Shown: positions 7,952 through 15,944 of the stretch, piece after piece
How the letters are laid out: every line of letters starts with the position of its first letter
How positions within the stretch are numbered: the stretch's first letter is position 1
Assembly: GCA_036940085.1 (NCBI GenBank)
Contig: JALLBK010000430.1
Span: 1 to 21,221, forward strand
Direction: 5' to 3'
Source: Discostella pseudostelligera
Taxonomy: Eukaryota > Bacillariophyta > Thalassiosirophyceae > Thalassiosirales > Thalassiosiraceae
DNA length: 21,221 bases
Translations under genes and position numbers: made by a program
Notes under the pieces: generated by a model
Told to the model about the DNA's origin: nothing
The model's database searches: none
Seen by the model: the letters and a program-made list of their open reading frames with translations, nothing else

Positions 7952-9365
7952 ATGGCAGCATCATCGATAGCCCATCTCTACAGCCAAGGAGAAGGAGAAT
8001 TCAGCTGCAGCAATACTACGAGTGGGCAAGAATGGATTTTGGATGCCTACCGAGCGCTCGAGCCGAGGGTGAGTTGCATCGTACATTGTTTTCACCACCG
8101 AACGGGGGGCGTCGTCGTCGGTTGGTACTATTTATATACTGCATCAACTGCTACTGCTGTTGCTACCACGAAGCTTCATCTCCATTAATCTCACATTGCT
8201 CTCACATTTATTATATGACTGTTATGTATCCTCATTATCCCTCTGCTATTACATCATCATGCTATTATTGTTTTAGAACTATCTTCATGAATTCACATCC
8301 CAAAATGTCCGTCCAGATGGCCGACCGTACTCTGCATCTCGTCCCATCACTATATTGCATTCTATATTCACTCGCAATTCGTATGGATCGGCCATGGTTA
8401 CACTTGGTGGAGATAGTAGCAGTAGTAGTACTACTACCACTCGCAGCAGCACAATTTGCACCATGGAAGCCACCCGTGTGATTGCCGCATGCACCTTACT
8501 CGTTGGTCAACCCAATCCAGCGACACCCACCGAGGGGGATATAGATGTCACATTAACGGCAAGTCCTTTGAGTGGACCACGGTTCGATATTATGGGAAGA
8601 GAGACTGCGGGAGATAGTACGAGTATATCCTTGGGTAATTACCATTTGGCTGGACAGCAGCAACAACAACAGCAACAACCTCCGTATTCTCAAATCTCGG
8701 ATAATCTATCCAGTGATATCTTAACAAACTCGCATCTACAACAACCCTACCAACAACCCTCCTCTTCTCCCACCGATGTGAAAGAAATAGAATCATGGAT
8801 TCGACGCACACTCCGCATGTCTCGTTTCATTACCCCCACCGAATTGGGAATTGAACCTGGTATATCCGCGTGGCGGATACGAGTATCGATCCACATAGTG
8901 AATCATGAGGGGAATGTTTGGGATGCGGCATTATTGGCGGCATGTGCGGCCTTGTCGGATTTGCGTATTCCCATGGTGGAGATTGAGAGGGGGGTTGTGC
9001 GGATCGTGAAGAATGAGGATGGTGGAAAAAACAACAAGATGTTGAAGAAAAAGGTTCAGAGAAGAGAGGGGAGATCGTTAACATTAGGCCCGCCTCCCGT
9101 GCCGCTCACAATCGCCATCCTTGCCAACAACACTGACGACAGCCCAAGCAACAACACACATATCCTCCTTGTCGATCCAACGCATTTGGAAGAAGATGTT
9201 GCATCTGGCAATATTGTCACTGTTGTTTGTAATACGAAAGAAGAGATTGTGGAGTTCCACAAGAAGGGAAGTGGTAGTCGATTGTCAATGGAGCAGGTGG
9301 CTGCGGTGGGATGCATGGGCTTTGGGAGGGCGAGGGAGTTGGAAAAGTTGATTATCGGTGGGTGA
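7952..9365 (+). CDS. RRP45: RNase PH-fold exosome ring subunit, RRP45 (EXOSC9)-like, two exons
   Basis: Exons 7952-8068 and 8277-9365 give 401 residues. The RNA exosome core is a six-subunit RNase PH ring for 3'-end processing and decay in nucleus and cytoplasm; eukaryotic ring subunits are generally catalytically inactive. After an N-terminal helix (GQEWILDAYRALEPR), splicing brings in VRPDGRPYSASRPITI, the expected RNase PH entry motif at residues 50-65. Next come a TEG motif (124-126), WRIRVSIHIVNHEGNVWDAA (about 238-257), a PVPLTIAI strand and LLVDPTHLEEDV. NHEGN-x-x-DAA and the TEG region fit RRP45 best; RRP43 is the main alternative. Oddities are a Ser/Thr loop after TLGGD and a Gln/Pro/Ser-rich insertion (about 146-205) inside the fold. 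The start ATG lies in a CACCATCACCATGG context. Confidence 0.85.
8069..8276 (+). other. Intron of the RRP45-like gene (208 bp, phase 0)
   Basis: The donor is CCGAGG/GTGAGT and the acceptor is ATTGTTTTAG/AAC after a pyrimidine- and AT-rich tract. Both flanks are phase 0. Splicing supplies the RPDGR motif, which no unspliced ATG-initiated frame provides next to the helix encoded by exon 1. Confidence 0.85.
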
Positions 9366-9945
9366 CGGGTGACACGGCAGGATGTGGATGTTCATGTTCA
9401 CGCAAGAAGAATACGCATCAATCGATTATTCCACCCATTCGTTTAGTTGAGCGTTGGTTAATGACGCGGGACAATGCATCTGCATCGATTCTTCCTTCAT
9501 TCTGAATTCTGAACTCGATGGACCCAGAGCACTAGATAGTTAAGAATGTTCCGATCTACGACAGCAATTATTGAAAACTTAAACCCCAAACCGTTCCTCG
9601 GTTAATGTAATTGATAGAATCTCCACCTGATGAAAGGTATCGATCATTGCCAGTGGCAGCATGTCGAGTGAGGGTGGCCAATGCAATGGGTGATTTCGCT
9701 CATGCATGTGGAATGTAGCAGCGGATGTGTGACAATATTCGGACTTGGACGCACGACACATTCTGAGCAGGATTTTTACATCATAATCCATGATATGGCA
9801 TTATTGCAAACGTGGTTCATGGTCAGCTAGTTTAGGTCCTTGAGGATATTCTTCGATTGTTGTTGCGTCAACACCATAATATCAGTATCCGCTCATAGGC
9901 ATGTTGTTATTGTGTAGTAAACCGCGTATGCAGATTGTCATTCTC
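9366..9945. other. Convergent intergenic region, nothing clearly encoded
   Basis: About 580 bp between the stops of the RRP45-like gene and the minus-strand Rossmann-fold gene. A 70-codon minus-strand frame (9579-9791) is open, but no family is recognised and no GT-AG pair joins it convincingly to the upstream gene. I see no RNA gene or repeat here. Confidence 0.4.
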
Positions 9946-10593
9946 TTATTCTTTCAACCGACTGTAAACGACATTCTTGATCCGATGACACTCTTCATCC
10001 ACGCGATTTGCCTCTATACGAAGACATTCGTAATTGATACAATTAAAACTGACATACTCTTCACATTTTTGTAGTCTCGCCACTTTGGTTGCGATCGCTC
10101 CTGGACTAATCATTGCCAACTCCTCGTCTTTGGGTCCAACTGTCACTTGCAATGCTGTGGGGTTCACACGTAATGATTCTCGTACTATCCGTTCGGCAGC
10201 CATTTCGCGTTGGATGGTATACCCCCCGACCAAATTAATGACTGCGTCGGCTTTGGCCAATGTATCCTCCTGCCAACCAAGAAAATCTTGTCCAACAATA
10301 TCGAGTAAGTCCCCACCATCCCAATCTCGCAATGCGATCGCGGGATTTTTCTCGAGGAAAGATTTGCCTAGCCAGCCGTAGTCGCCGGAGGCACGGACGG
10401 GGGATGCAGCCAAGAAGGCATTGCGGCATAAGATGGTCACGTCGTGGCCATCGTTGGCCAGTGTCGATGACAAGGTTTTGCCGATTGGGCCGGTGCCACC
10501 TGCCAAGATAATGTGGAAGCTGTTCACACGAGCGATGGTCGCTGCTGCTGCGAAGGTGAGAATTTGGAGGATTGTTGTTCGATTGGTAACCAT
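9946..10593 (-). CDS. Short NAD(P)-binding Rossmann protein, epimerase/SDR type, with signal-like N-terminus
   Basis: 215 residues. The glycine-rich nucleotide loop AGGTGPIGK (31-39) follows a β-strand (HIIL), and later DAVINLVGGYT resembles the β4/β5 region of NAD-dependent epimerase-like proteins such as the SDR39U1 group. The C-terminal half (IVRESLRVNPTALQV, then Glu/Cys-rich helices) does not match a family I can name. At 215 residues it is shorter than SDR39U1-type proteins (about 300), and no YxxxK catalytic pair is visible, so it may be a binding or sensing protein and not an enzyme. Residues 1-21 form a hydrophobic leader (ILQILTFAAAATIA) directly before the Rossmann strand, leaving no room for a plastid transit peptide. 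ER targeting is more likely than plastid import. It shares a divergent promoter region with the NDH-2 gene. Confidence 0.75.
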   Translation of the reverse strand: MVTNRTTILQILTFAAAATIARVNSFHIILAGGTGPIGKTLSSTLANDGHDVTILCRNAFLAASPVRASGDYGWLGKSFLEKNPAIALRDWDGGDLLDIVGQDFLGWQEDTLAKADAVINLVGGYTIQREMAAERIVRESLRVNPTALQVTVGPKDEELAMISPGAIATKVARLQKCEEYVSFNCINYECLRIEANRVDEECHRIKNVVYSRLKE

Positions 10594-10963
10594 AGTTGGG
10601 AGTATCTAATACTATCTGATACTACTCATAATCAATAGCAACCCAGCAGCTACTCCTAACTCGACTTCGGTTATGGTCTTCTGCCTGCTTGTTGCTGTTG
10701 TGGATATCTTTCGGCTTTCGGCGTCAGCAGAAGATCCGGCGGGCTCTCTCGCGCCAAATTTTGAAAAATAGGAGTAGCGGGAAGCACATTCATATGAAAT
10801 TCCTACACAGAGAACAGGACGTTCAATATGGCGGGAAGAAATTTCGTACTCGATTCCTACGTACATAATACTGCTGTCTCCAACGTCCCTACCTCTCATT
10901 CATGCTCATCTCGTATCTAACTAGCTCATCGTCATCGCTTCACGGCCTCACAAAAATAATACG
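10594..10963. promoter_or_regulatory. Divergent promoter region between the Rossmann protein and NDH-2
   Basis: About 370 bp between two head-to-head genes. It contains GCGCCAAATTTTG (10751-10763), whose GCGCCAAA is the reverse complement of the E2F-type TTTGGCGC. It also holds TTCTTCCCGCCAT on the minus strand (10828-10840) and several TAGGA-type words (10768-10778, 10799-10808 minus, 10846-10864 minus). A 95-codon minus-strand frame crosses the region but shows no protein-like pattern. Shared control of the two genes is plausible but inferred. Confidence 0.5.
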
Positions 10964-12649
10964 ATGACGATGACGATGGCCCTGTTCCCATCCGCAGCGG
11001 CAGTGCGTAGCCTCGTCGCTTCATCCGCTATCAAACGTTCTTGGGCCAGCATCACAAGCAGTATCAGCGGTAACAATCATTGGTATTATCGATCATCACT
11101 CACTAACGATGGTGATGGAAGTGGCATTCACTCGATGTCGATGCCTGTCGGTGCATCTCCGACTGCTGCCTTCTCCACCACTGCAAGCAGTAGCAATCAA
11201 GAAGTTGTTGCCGTTACACATGATACCATCCATCGCAACACCAACAGCAATGGCAATCCAAAACCACGCGTGCTAATCCTAGGCTCTGGCTGGGCAGGCT
11301 TCACTCTAGCACGCCGCTTGAAAAAATCTCTGTTTGACGTACGTGTCGTTAGCCCTGCCAATCACTTTTTATTTACACCCCTCTTACCCTCTACGGCGGT
11401 GGGCACACTCGAATTCCGTGCCATCCAAGAACCAGTCCGGACCATCCAAGGTCTTGGGCAATACTATCAAGCCAAGGCACGTGAAATTCAATTGGACAAA
11501 CAAATCGTTACATGTGAGGATTTGTACAAGGGTGTAAAGTTTGATCTATCGTATGATTATTTATGCATTGCCGGTGGAATGAAGAGCAATACCTTTAATA
11601 CACACAATATCCAACGTCTTGAGGGGGTGGTAGTCTTCTTCTTAAAGCATTTGTATCATGCAAGACAAATTCGGAATCGTATTTTGGAATGCTTTGAACG
11701 GGCATCGAATCCGACAATACCCACGGTGCAACGTGATCGATTGCTATCGTTTATTGTCGTGGGTGGTGGACCTACCAGTTGTGAATTCATGTCGGAATTG
11801 CATGATTTTATTAATAAGGATGTGGCCAAATGGTATCCGGACTTGATGAAACATATCAAATTGACATTGGTCGAGGCTGGACCTGGAATTTTGGGATCGT
11901 TCGATAAGGCATTGAGTGATTATTATTTGAAGAAGTTGAATGAGAAGAATATTGATGTTCGACTTAACACCGCAGTGGCGGGGGTGGACGAACGATATAT
12001 CGAAGGCGAACAAATCACTGTCGCTAGATTTGCGGATGGTACCGAAGTGAACTTTGGGACTATGGTTTGGTCGGCAGGTCTGGCTCCAGTCCGGCTAATT
12101 ACCAACTCCAATCTGAACTTGGATCGTGGTCGTATCATCGTGGATGATTATCTACGCGTACCCGACACTCGCGGCCGTGTCTTTGCATTGGGAGATTGTG
12201 CTACCACTCCTGATAAGTTGCCACCCACTGCTACCGTTGCTGAGCAACAGGCACTGTATCTTGCGGATTGTTTCAACAACTATTACTCCAAATTTGACGT
12301 GTTGGACACAAAGAATGCAAATGTGGAACTGCCATTGCCGGGTGACGTGACACCATATCTGATGCCATGGAATATTCTGAGATTTTTGAACAAGTTGTTG
12401 TGCAATAGTTCACCAAAATTCCAATACCAAAATCGTGGTGCCATGGCATCAATGGGATTTGGTGGAGGCGTAGTGGATTTGAAACAAACACACTTACCGA
12501 GTCCGAAAACCACTATTTCGGGGGCTGCCAGCTATTTAGTTTGGACGTCAACCTACTTGACGAAGCAGCTCTCGATTCAGAATATGATCCTTATTCCGAT
12601 GTATTGGTTTAAGGCATTGATATTTGGAAGGGATATTAGTCGATTTTGA
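10964..12649 (+). CDS. Type II NADH:quinone oxidoreductase (alternative NADH dehydrogenase), mitochondrial
   Basis: 561 residues, no intron. NDH-2 is a single-subunit, rotenone-insensitive flavoenzyme that passes electrons from NADH to ubiquinone without pumping protons. Evidence in order: an Ala/Ser/Arg-rich, acid-poor N-terminus (1-40) typical of a mitochondrial presequence; FAD-binding GSGWAG (107-112); the [21 protein letters not shown] segment; the family signature [17 protein letters not shown]; the second dinucleotide fold [11 protein letters not shown] (GGGPTS 267-272); [14 protein letters not shown] (408-413); and the C-terminal amphipathic block from [14 protein letters not shown] to [14 protein letters not shown] that anchors these enzymes to the membrane. 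No EF-hand insertion is seen, unlike Ca-regulated plant and fungal external forms. Matrix-facing or intermembrane-facing orientation cannot be decided. Length and motif set indicate an intact gene. Confidence 0.96.
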   Translation: MTMTMALFPSAAAVRSLVASSAIKRSWASITSSISGNNHWYYRSSLTNDGDGSGIHSMSMPVGASPTAAFSTTASSSNQEVVAVTHDTIHRNTNSNGNPKPRVLILGSGWAGFTLARRLKKSLFDVRVVSPANHFLFTPLLPSTAVGTLEFRAIQEPVRTIQGLGQYYQAKAREIQLDKQIVTCEDLYKGVKFDLSYDYLCIAGGMKSNTFNTHNIQRLEGVVVFFLKHLYHARQIRNRILECFERASNPTIPTVQRDRLLSFIVVGGGPTSCEFMSELHDFINKDVAKWYPDLMKHIKLTLVEAGPGILGSFDKALSDYYLKKLNEKNIDVRLNTAVAGVDERYIEGEQITVARFADGTEVNFGTMVWSAGLAPVRLITNSNLNLDRGRIIVDDYLRVPDTRGRVFALGDCATTPDKLPPTATVAEQQALYLADCFNNYYSKFDVLDTKNANVELPLPGDVTPYLMPWNILRFLNKLLCNSSPKFQYQNRGAMASMGFGGGVVDLKQTHLPSPKTTISGAASYLVWTSTYLTKQLSIQNMILIPMYWFKALIFGRDISRF

Positions 12650-12748
12650 TGCTAGTATGTTTGGTCATCTTAATTAAGCACTAGAAGTTGAGTGATGCTA
12701 TTCTAATTTGATGAATGTATGTAAGTGACCCAGCAACATCGTTACAGT

Positions 12749-14164
12749 TCACGATATGCAACATACTTCGCTTCTCGTTTCTCCTCTTCCCTCCCACCTC
12801 GGTGTTTCATACTTCTTGCTACTCTCATTGTCAAATTGGATGCGTGATCGAAAGGTAGCGTACACAGGTCTATGATCGGACGTTCGAATGTCGGGAGCGC
12901 TGCAGTAGGACAGCACTTGCGTCCATTCGTCCGATTTGAATAGAACGCGATCAGTCCACGATGGCACTCGTCGCCTATGTGAGGAATCATATTGATCTGC
13001 GAACCCGCAAAAAGGGAATGAATGATGTCGATTAGTTCCAGAAAGATTGTAGCAGCATAGCGTACAATATTCATAATCATTTCTCTCACCCGAATTATGA
13101 TCAAACTTGTACGTTGGGAAGAAGTTCAATGGTCCCTCATCAAATCCAAAAAATATTCGATTGAATTGGAGTAACATCGTCAACTGGTCATTGCAAAGTA
13201 GGGCGTCATGCATGTGATACTCGAGCATACCATCAATAACTTCGCGTGTACCGTTGATTCGGAAATTCAAATCGCCGAAGATGAATACATGATCGAAGGC
13301 ATTCACAAGTGGATTCGCATTTGGATGATCGCTGTTGTCGATTTCAGTACAGTGCATATTTGGATGGAGAAGTGGGGCTAGTTCGGTAGGGTCACTTATA
13401 ATGTCACCATCATCCAGCAAGTTTTCATGTACGTCAGCTTCTTCACTGATGTTGCTATCATAACGATCACGGTGGGCCCATTCCTCTTCACCGTTGTTGG
13501 CACTGCTAGCCGCACTCGTCTCGCTGTCTCTCTTCCATATTTTCGTGGCCAACCCATTGCATATTTTGTAAAATTCTCTTGTCCTACGTTCCGTGGCATG
13601 CTGATGGGCCGACAAATGAGCATTCACAAATATAAAGGTCGATTCGCCAAAAGATAGTGCAATACCAATGCCCCCCTTGTTCCCCAGCGTATCACCAATC
13701 CCCGTGGGTACGGCACGAGATCGAACATTCGAAAGCAGGTGCACAATGGATTTATGTGCAAAGAGTATAATGTGCGATGTCTGAAGGGAGTGGCTGCGTA
13801 CAACATCATAATCCATCCCGAGTGCTGCTTCAAGCGTGGCCTCCCACTTGGCTTTGGAAGGCGTGATGATCGATTTGGCAAAGGTGTTTTCGCACTCTTG
13901 TGTTCCCACCGCAATAATATGATATTTACGACACGGAAAGAGTATGTTTGTCAATTCCTCGGGAGTGGGTGTTTCCTTCGCTTCTTGATTCCAAGTGACA
14001 ATTCGTATCATTATATCTCCCGTGGTGTGGACGTGAGATTTAATCCGTTCGTAGGTTGGCGGAAACTCATTGATTTGGGATGATGTAGCATCATCGGATA
14101 ATGGATGAGGCCATACCTGAGGTCGTAAAAGAGCCGGCAGCGATAACCTCTCGGATCGTAGCAT
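12749..14164 (-). CDS. Inositol polyphosphate 5-phosphatase (IPPc domain) with CCIS C-terminus, two exons
   Basis: Spliced from 14164-13090 and 12996-12749 it gives 440 residues. The family removes the 5-phosphate from phosphoinositides or inositol phosphates in a Mg-dependent reaction. Motifs: IVTWN (55-59), GTQE (E90), GDTLGNKGG (158-165), NAHL (H183), FGDLNFR (D298, N300), LNFFPTYKFD (346-355), RRRVPSWTDRVLF (366-378) and the catalytic SDHRPV (398-403). TYK plus PSWTDR places it with type II/plant/fungal-like enzymes. A low-complexity acidic insertion (about 211-288) separates NAHL from GDLNFR. The C-terminus CCIS fits a CaaX farnesylation box, as in several animal 5-phosphatases, so membrane attachment is likely. 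The start at 14164 is the first in-frame ATG; Met52 is an alternative. Read unspliced, the frame would still be open (471 residues). Confidence 0.93.
   Translation of the reverse strand: MLRSERLSLPALLRPQVWPHPLSDDATSSQINEFPPTYERIKSHVHTTGDIMIRIVTWNQEAKETPTPEELTNILFPCRKYHIIAVGTQECENTFAKSIITPSKAKWEATLEAALGMDYDVVRSHSLQTSHIILFAHKSIVHLLSNVRSRAVPTGIGDTLGNKGGIGIALSFGESTFIFVNAHLSAHQHATERRTREFYKICNGLATKIWKRDSETSAASSANNGEEEWAHRDRYDSNISEEADVHENLLDDGDIISDPTELAPLLHPNMHCTEIDNSDHPNANPLVNAFDHVFIFGDLNFRINGTREVIDGMLEYHMHDALLCNDQLTMLLQFNRIFFGFDEGPLNFFPTYKFDHNSGERNDYEYCTLCCYNLSGTNRHHSFPFCGFADQYDSSHRRRVPSWTDRVLFKSDEWTQVLSYCSAPDIRTSDHRPVYATFRSRIQFDNESSKKYETPRWEGRGETRSEVCCIS
12997..13089 (-). other. In-frame, stop-free intron of the 5-phosphatase gene (93 bp)
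   Basis: On the minus strand the donor is TTCGG/GTGAGAG and the acceptor TTCGCAG/ATC. The interval is 31 codons long without a stop. Removing it joins TYKFDHNS to DQYDSSHRRRVPSWTDR, exactly the spacing normal for IPPc enzymes; retaining it inserts a Cys/Asn/His-rich stretch with no family counterpart. Confidence 0.88.
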
Positions 14165-14269
14165 TGCTATCTAGTGTTGTTGTTGGACATGTGAATGTCA
14201 GGGAGGAAAGGAGCTCGTTGCACGCCAGAGGCTTCGATTTTAAAATCTCATTTGAAATTATTGTATGGA

Positions 14270-14289
14270 TGATGATGATGATGATGATA
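14270..14289 (+). repeat. GAT trinucleotide microsatellite
   Basis: A run of about six GAT/ATG units lies upstream of the 5-phosphatase gene. It is a simple repeat and no function is assigned. Confidence 0.8.
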
Positions 14290-14421
14290 GAGATCGAGAA
14301 CAGCCATCGCTTGTCAGTCGATGCAGCATGATGCAGTTGAAATGTAGATGAATTCATAACCCATATTCTTCCAGTCGTTGTTGATGGGGAGGATAGTCTG
14401 CGAAACCATCGACCTGGCAAC

Positions 14422-14901
14422 TCAAATAGTTGCACTATCCTCGTTGATGACAGTGGCATAACACATATATTTCTCCTTCGTGCTTGGGTTGCGATTCCAT
14501 CTGGAGATATTAGCAGCGAATTTACTTGGGTCTTCTTTCTGCTCGGGCGTATTCTCAATAATATCGTCCTTGACTATCTCCCGTGCAATAAAAATTGGCG
14601 CCATCTTATCATTCAGTTTCAGAACCTTCACCTTCTGCGCCACAGTCAACGAGTAAGCGTTATTCACCCTTGCCCGTTGGACGAGCTTGGTGGGCAGCAA
14701 TGATGTGCTGGATGACCATCCCATCCTCATTATTTGCCTTCTCAAAGAAAACGAGACCACCATTTACGCGATAGAGGACAAGCCGTCGTTGGAACCTCCC
14801 CTCTGTAGTTTGTACCGACTAGGAGTGACTGTGGTCTCCGTCGCTGAATTAGTAGTATTGAGTCTTCGTAACCCACCCACAACTTGACCATTTTTGGACA
14901 T
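14422..14901 (-). pseudogene. Candidate small gene or decayed coding segment, unresolved
   Basis: Several minus-strand frames show protein-like composition here. One model uses ATG at 14901 (MSKNGQVVGGLRRLNTTNSA), a 60-bp GT-AG intron (14767-14708) and a second exon 14707-14422 ending YMCYATVINEDSATI, for 139 residues. However, a different frame across the proposed intron also reads well (RRLVLYRVNGGLVFFEKANN), and a third continues past the stop (QVDGFADYPPHQQRLEEYGL, to 14354). That pattern would also arise from a coding sequence broken by frameshifts. No family is recognised. I cannot decide between a short spliced gene, a pseudogene and chance. Confidence 0.3.
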
Positions 14902-15008
14902 TGTACCGAAAGCAATTTGCTGATCTTATACCCATCCCGACCAAGCAGTAATTGTTCCTCGGTTAGTGGAAATGAAGGTCGGCTATTGTTGCGCTTCCTG
15001 AACACAAG

Positions 15009-15944
15009 ATGAACCATTCAAAATGCAAGATTCTGACGCATGGAAAAGATAGGCAAAATAATTGTTGTATCGAGACAAAAGTAAGGAGGATGGTGAGAAA
15101 CATTCTTGAACAAATACATGGCAAAGGCATGCATGCAGTAGTGCAGGCGGTAGCGGTAGGCGGTCGCGGCCACCACCCTACTAAGTACGTCGAGACGTCC
15201 TATCTTCACAACATCGACAGAGACAGAGAGATGACATATATCAACACAGGCAAATTATTGAAGAGGCGGTATATGGTATGTCTATCGAAGAAGAGGACAC
15301 CATGGTGAACTCACCGTCGCTGACCTCACCATCGCGCTGATGTGCGGTCGCTGTTCGCTGTGCTCGGTCTTTTTGCCATGGCGGCCGCGGCCCGCCTGCG
15401 GCGGCACAAGGAAAAGGGGGGGTTGCGACTTCGCCAAATATCTTCCCGCCATTTTCGCCTCAATTTCTATCGCCAATTAATCTTCCCGCCATTATCGACC
15501 CCTTCTTACCGCGCCGTTTTCATTTCTCACTTCTCCTACCAATGTCACAAATGAATCAATATTGTAATTGGCGCCTTCTCTTTTTGTGGCGGTTGCTTTG
15601 AAAGAGAGACGATGACGTCGGAGACGGTGATGTGCGAATTTCGCCTTCCTTCATCGCGCGATAATAACGGGCCATTTTCTTTGTGGAGGAATTCAAACAC
15701 TGCACATCTTGCCGATCTTTGCCGATGATGATTGCGCTCAAAACGACACCCATCATCATCAAGGTGTTGTTGTTGTTGGATTTGAATGACGCATCGGTTT
15801 GAATAGATATCTTTTGCTGTCCGCCTTCGCACCGTCGATCGTCGCCACGGCTTTGAGCCTTGATTGGGTGGAAGGGGTGACACTACTGACACTACATTTG
15901 GGTGTATGGTATGGTAATTGGATACGATAACGACAACGATAGTC
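15009..15944. promoter_or_regulatory. Upstream region of the large acidic-protein gene
   Basis: No gene is called. A 99-codon plus-strand frame (15009-15308) and a 229-codon minus-strand frame (15545-16234) are open; the latter is largely antisense to the repetitive start of the next gene. Useful content is a GC-rich block around 15378-15406, a tandem pair of about 40-bp units each containing TCTTCCCGCCATT (15441-15453 and 15481-15493), and a GGCGCC site near 15570. The paired elements make this a likely promoter for the gene starting at 15945. Confidence 0.45.
15432..15493 (+). repeat. Tandem ~40-bp units containing TCTTCCCGCCATT
   Basis: Unit 1 begins CGCCAAATA followed by TCTTCCCGCCATT (15441-15453). 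Unit 2 begins CGCCAATTAA followed by the same 13-mer (15481-15493). The 13-mers are exactly 40 bp apart and resemble E2F-type TTTCCCGC sites. Confidence 0.7.

Noticed and set aside
9579..9791. Minus-strand 70-codon frame as a last exon of the Rossmann gene
   Set aside because: No GT-AG pair in the right phase joins it to the upstream frame, which ends in a proper stop at 9946. Kept only as a possibility.
14091..14558. 155-codon minus-strand frame overlapping the 5-phosphatase start
   Set aside because: The Ile run comes from the GAT microsatellite, and the rest lacks protein-like pattern and conflicts with better frames on the same strand.
14580..14680. Helix-turn-helix (CENP-B/Psq-like) domain in KVKVLKLNDKMAPIFIAREI
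   Set aside because: The resemblance is short and superficial, with no following DDE or second HTH domain, so no transposase call is made.
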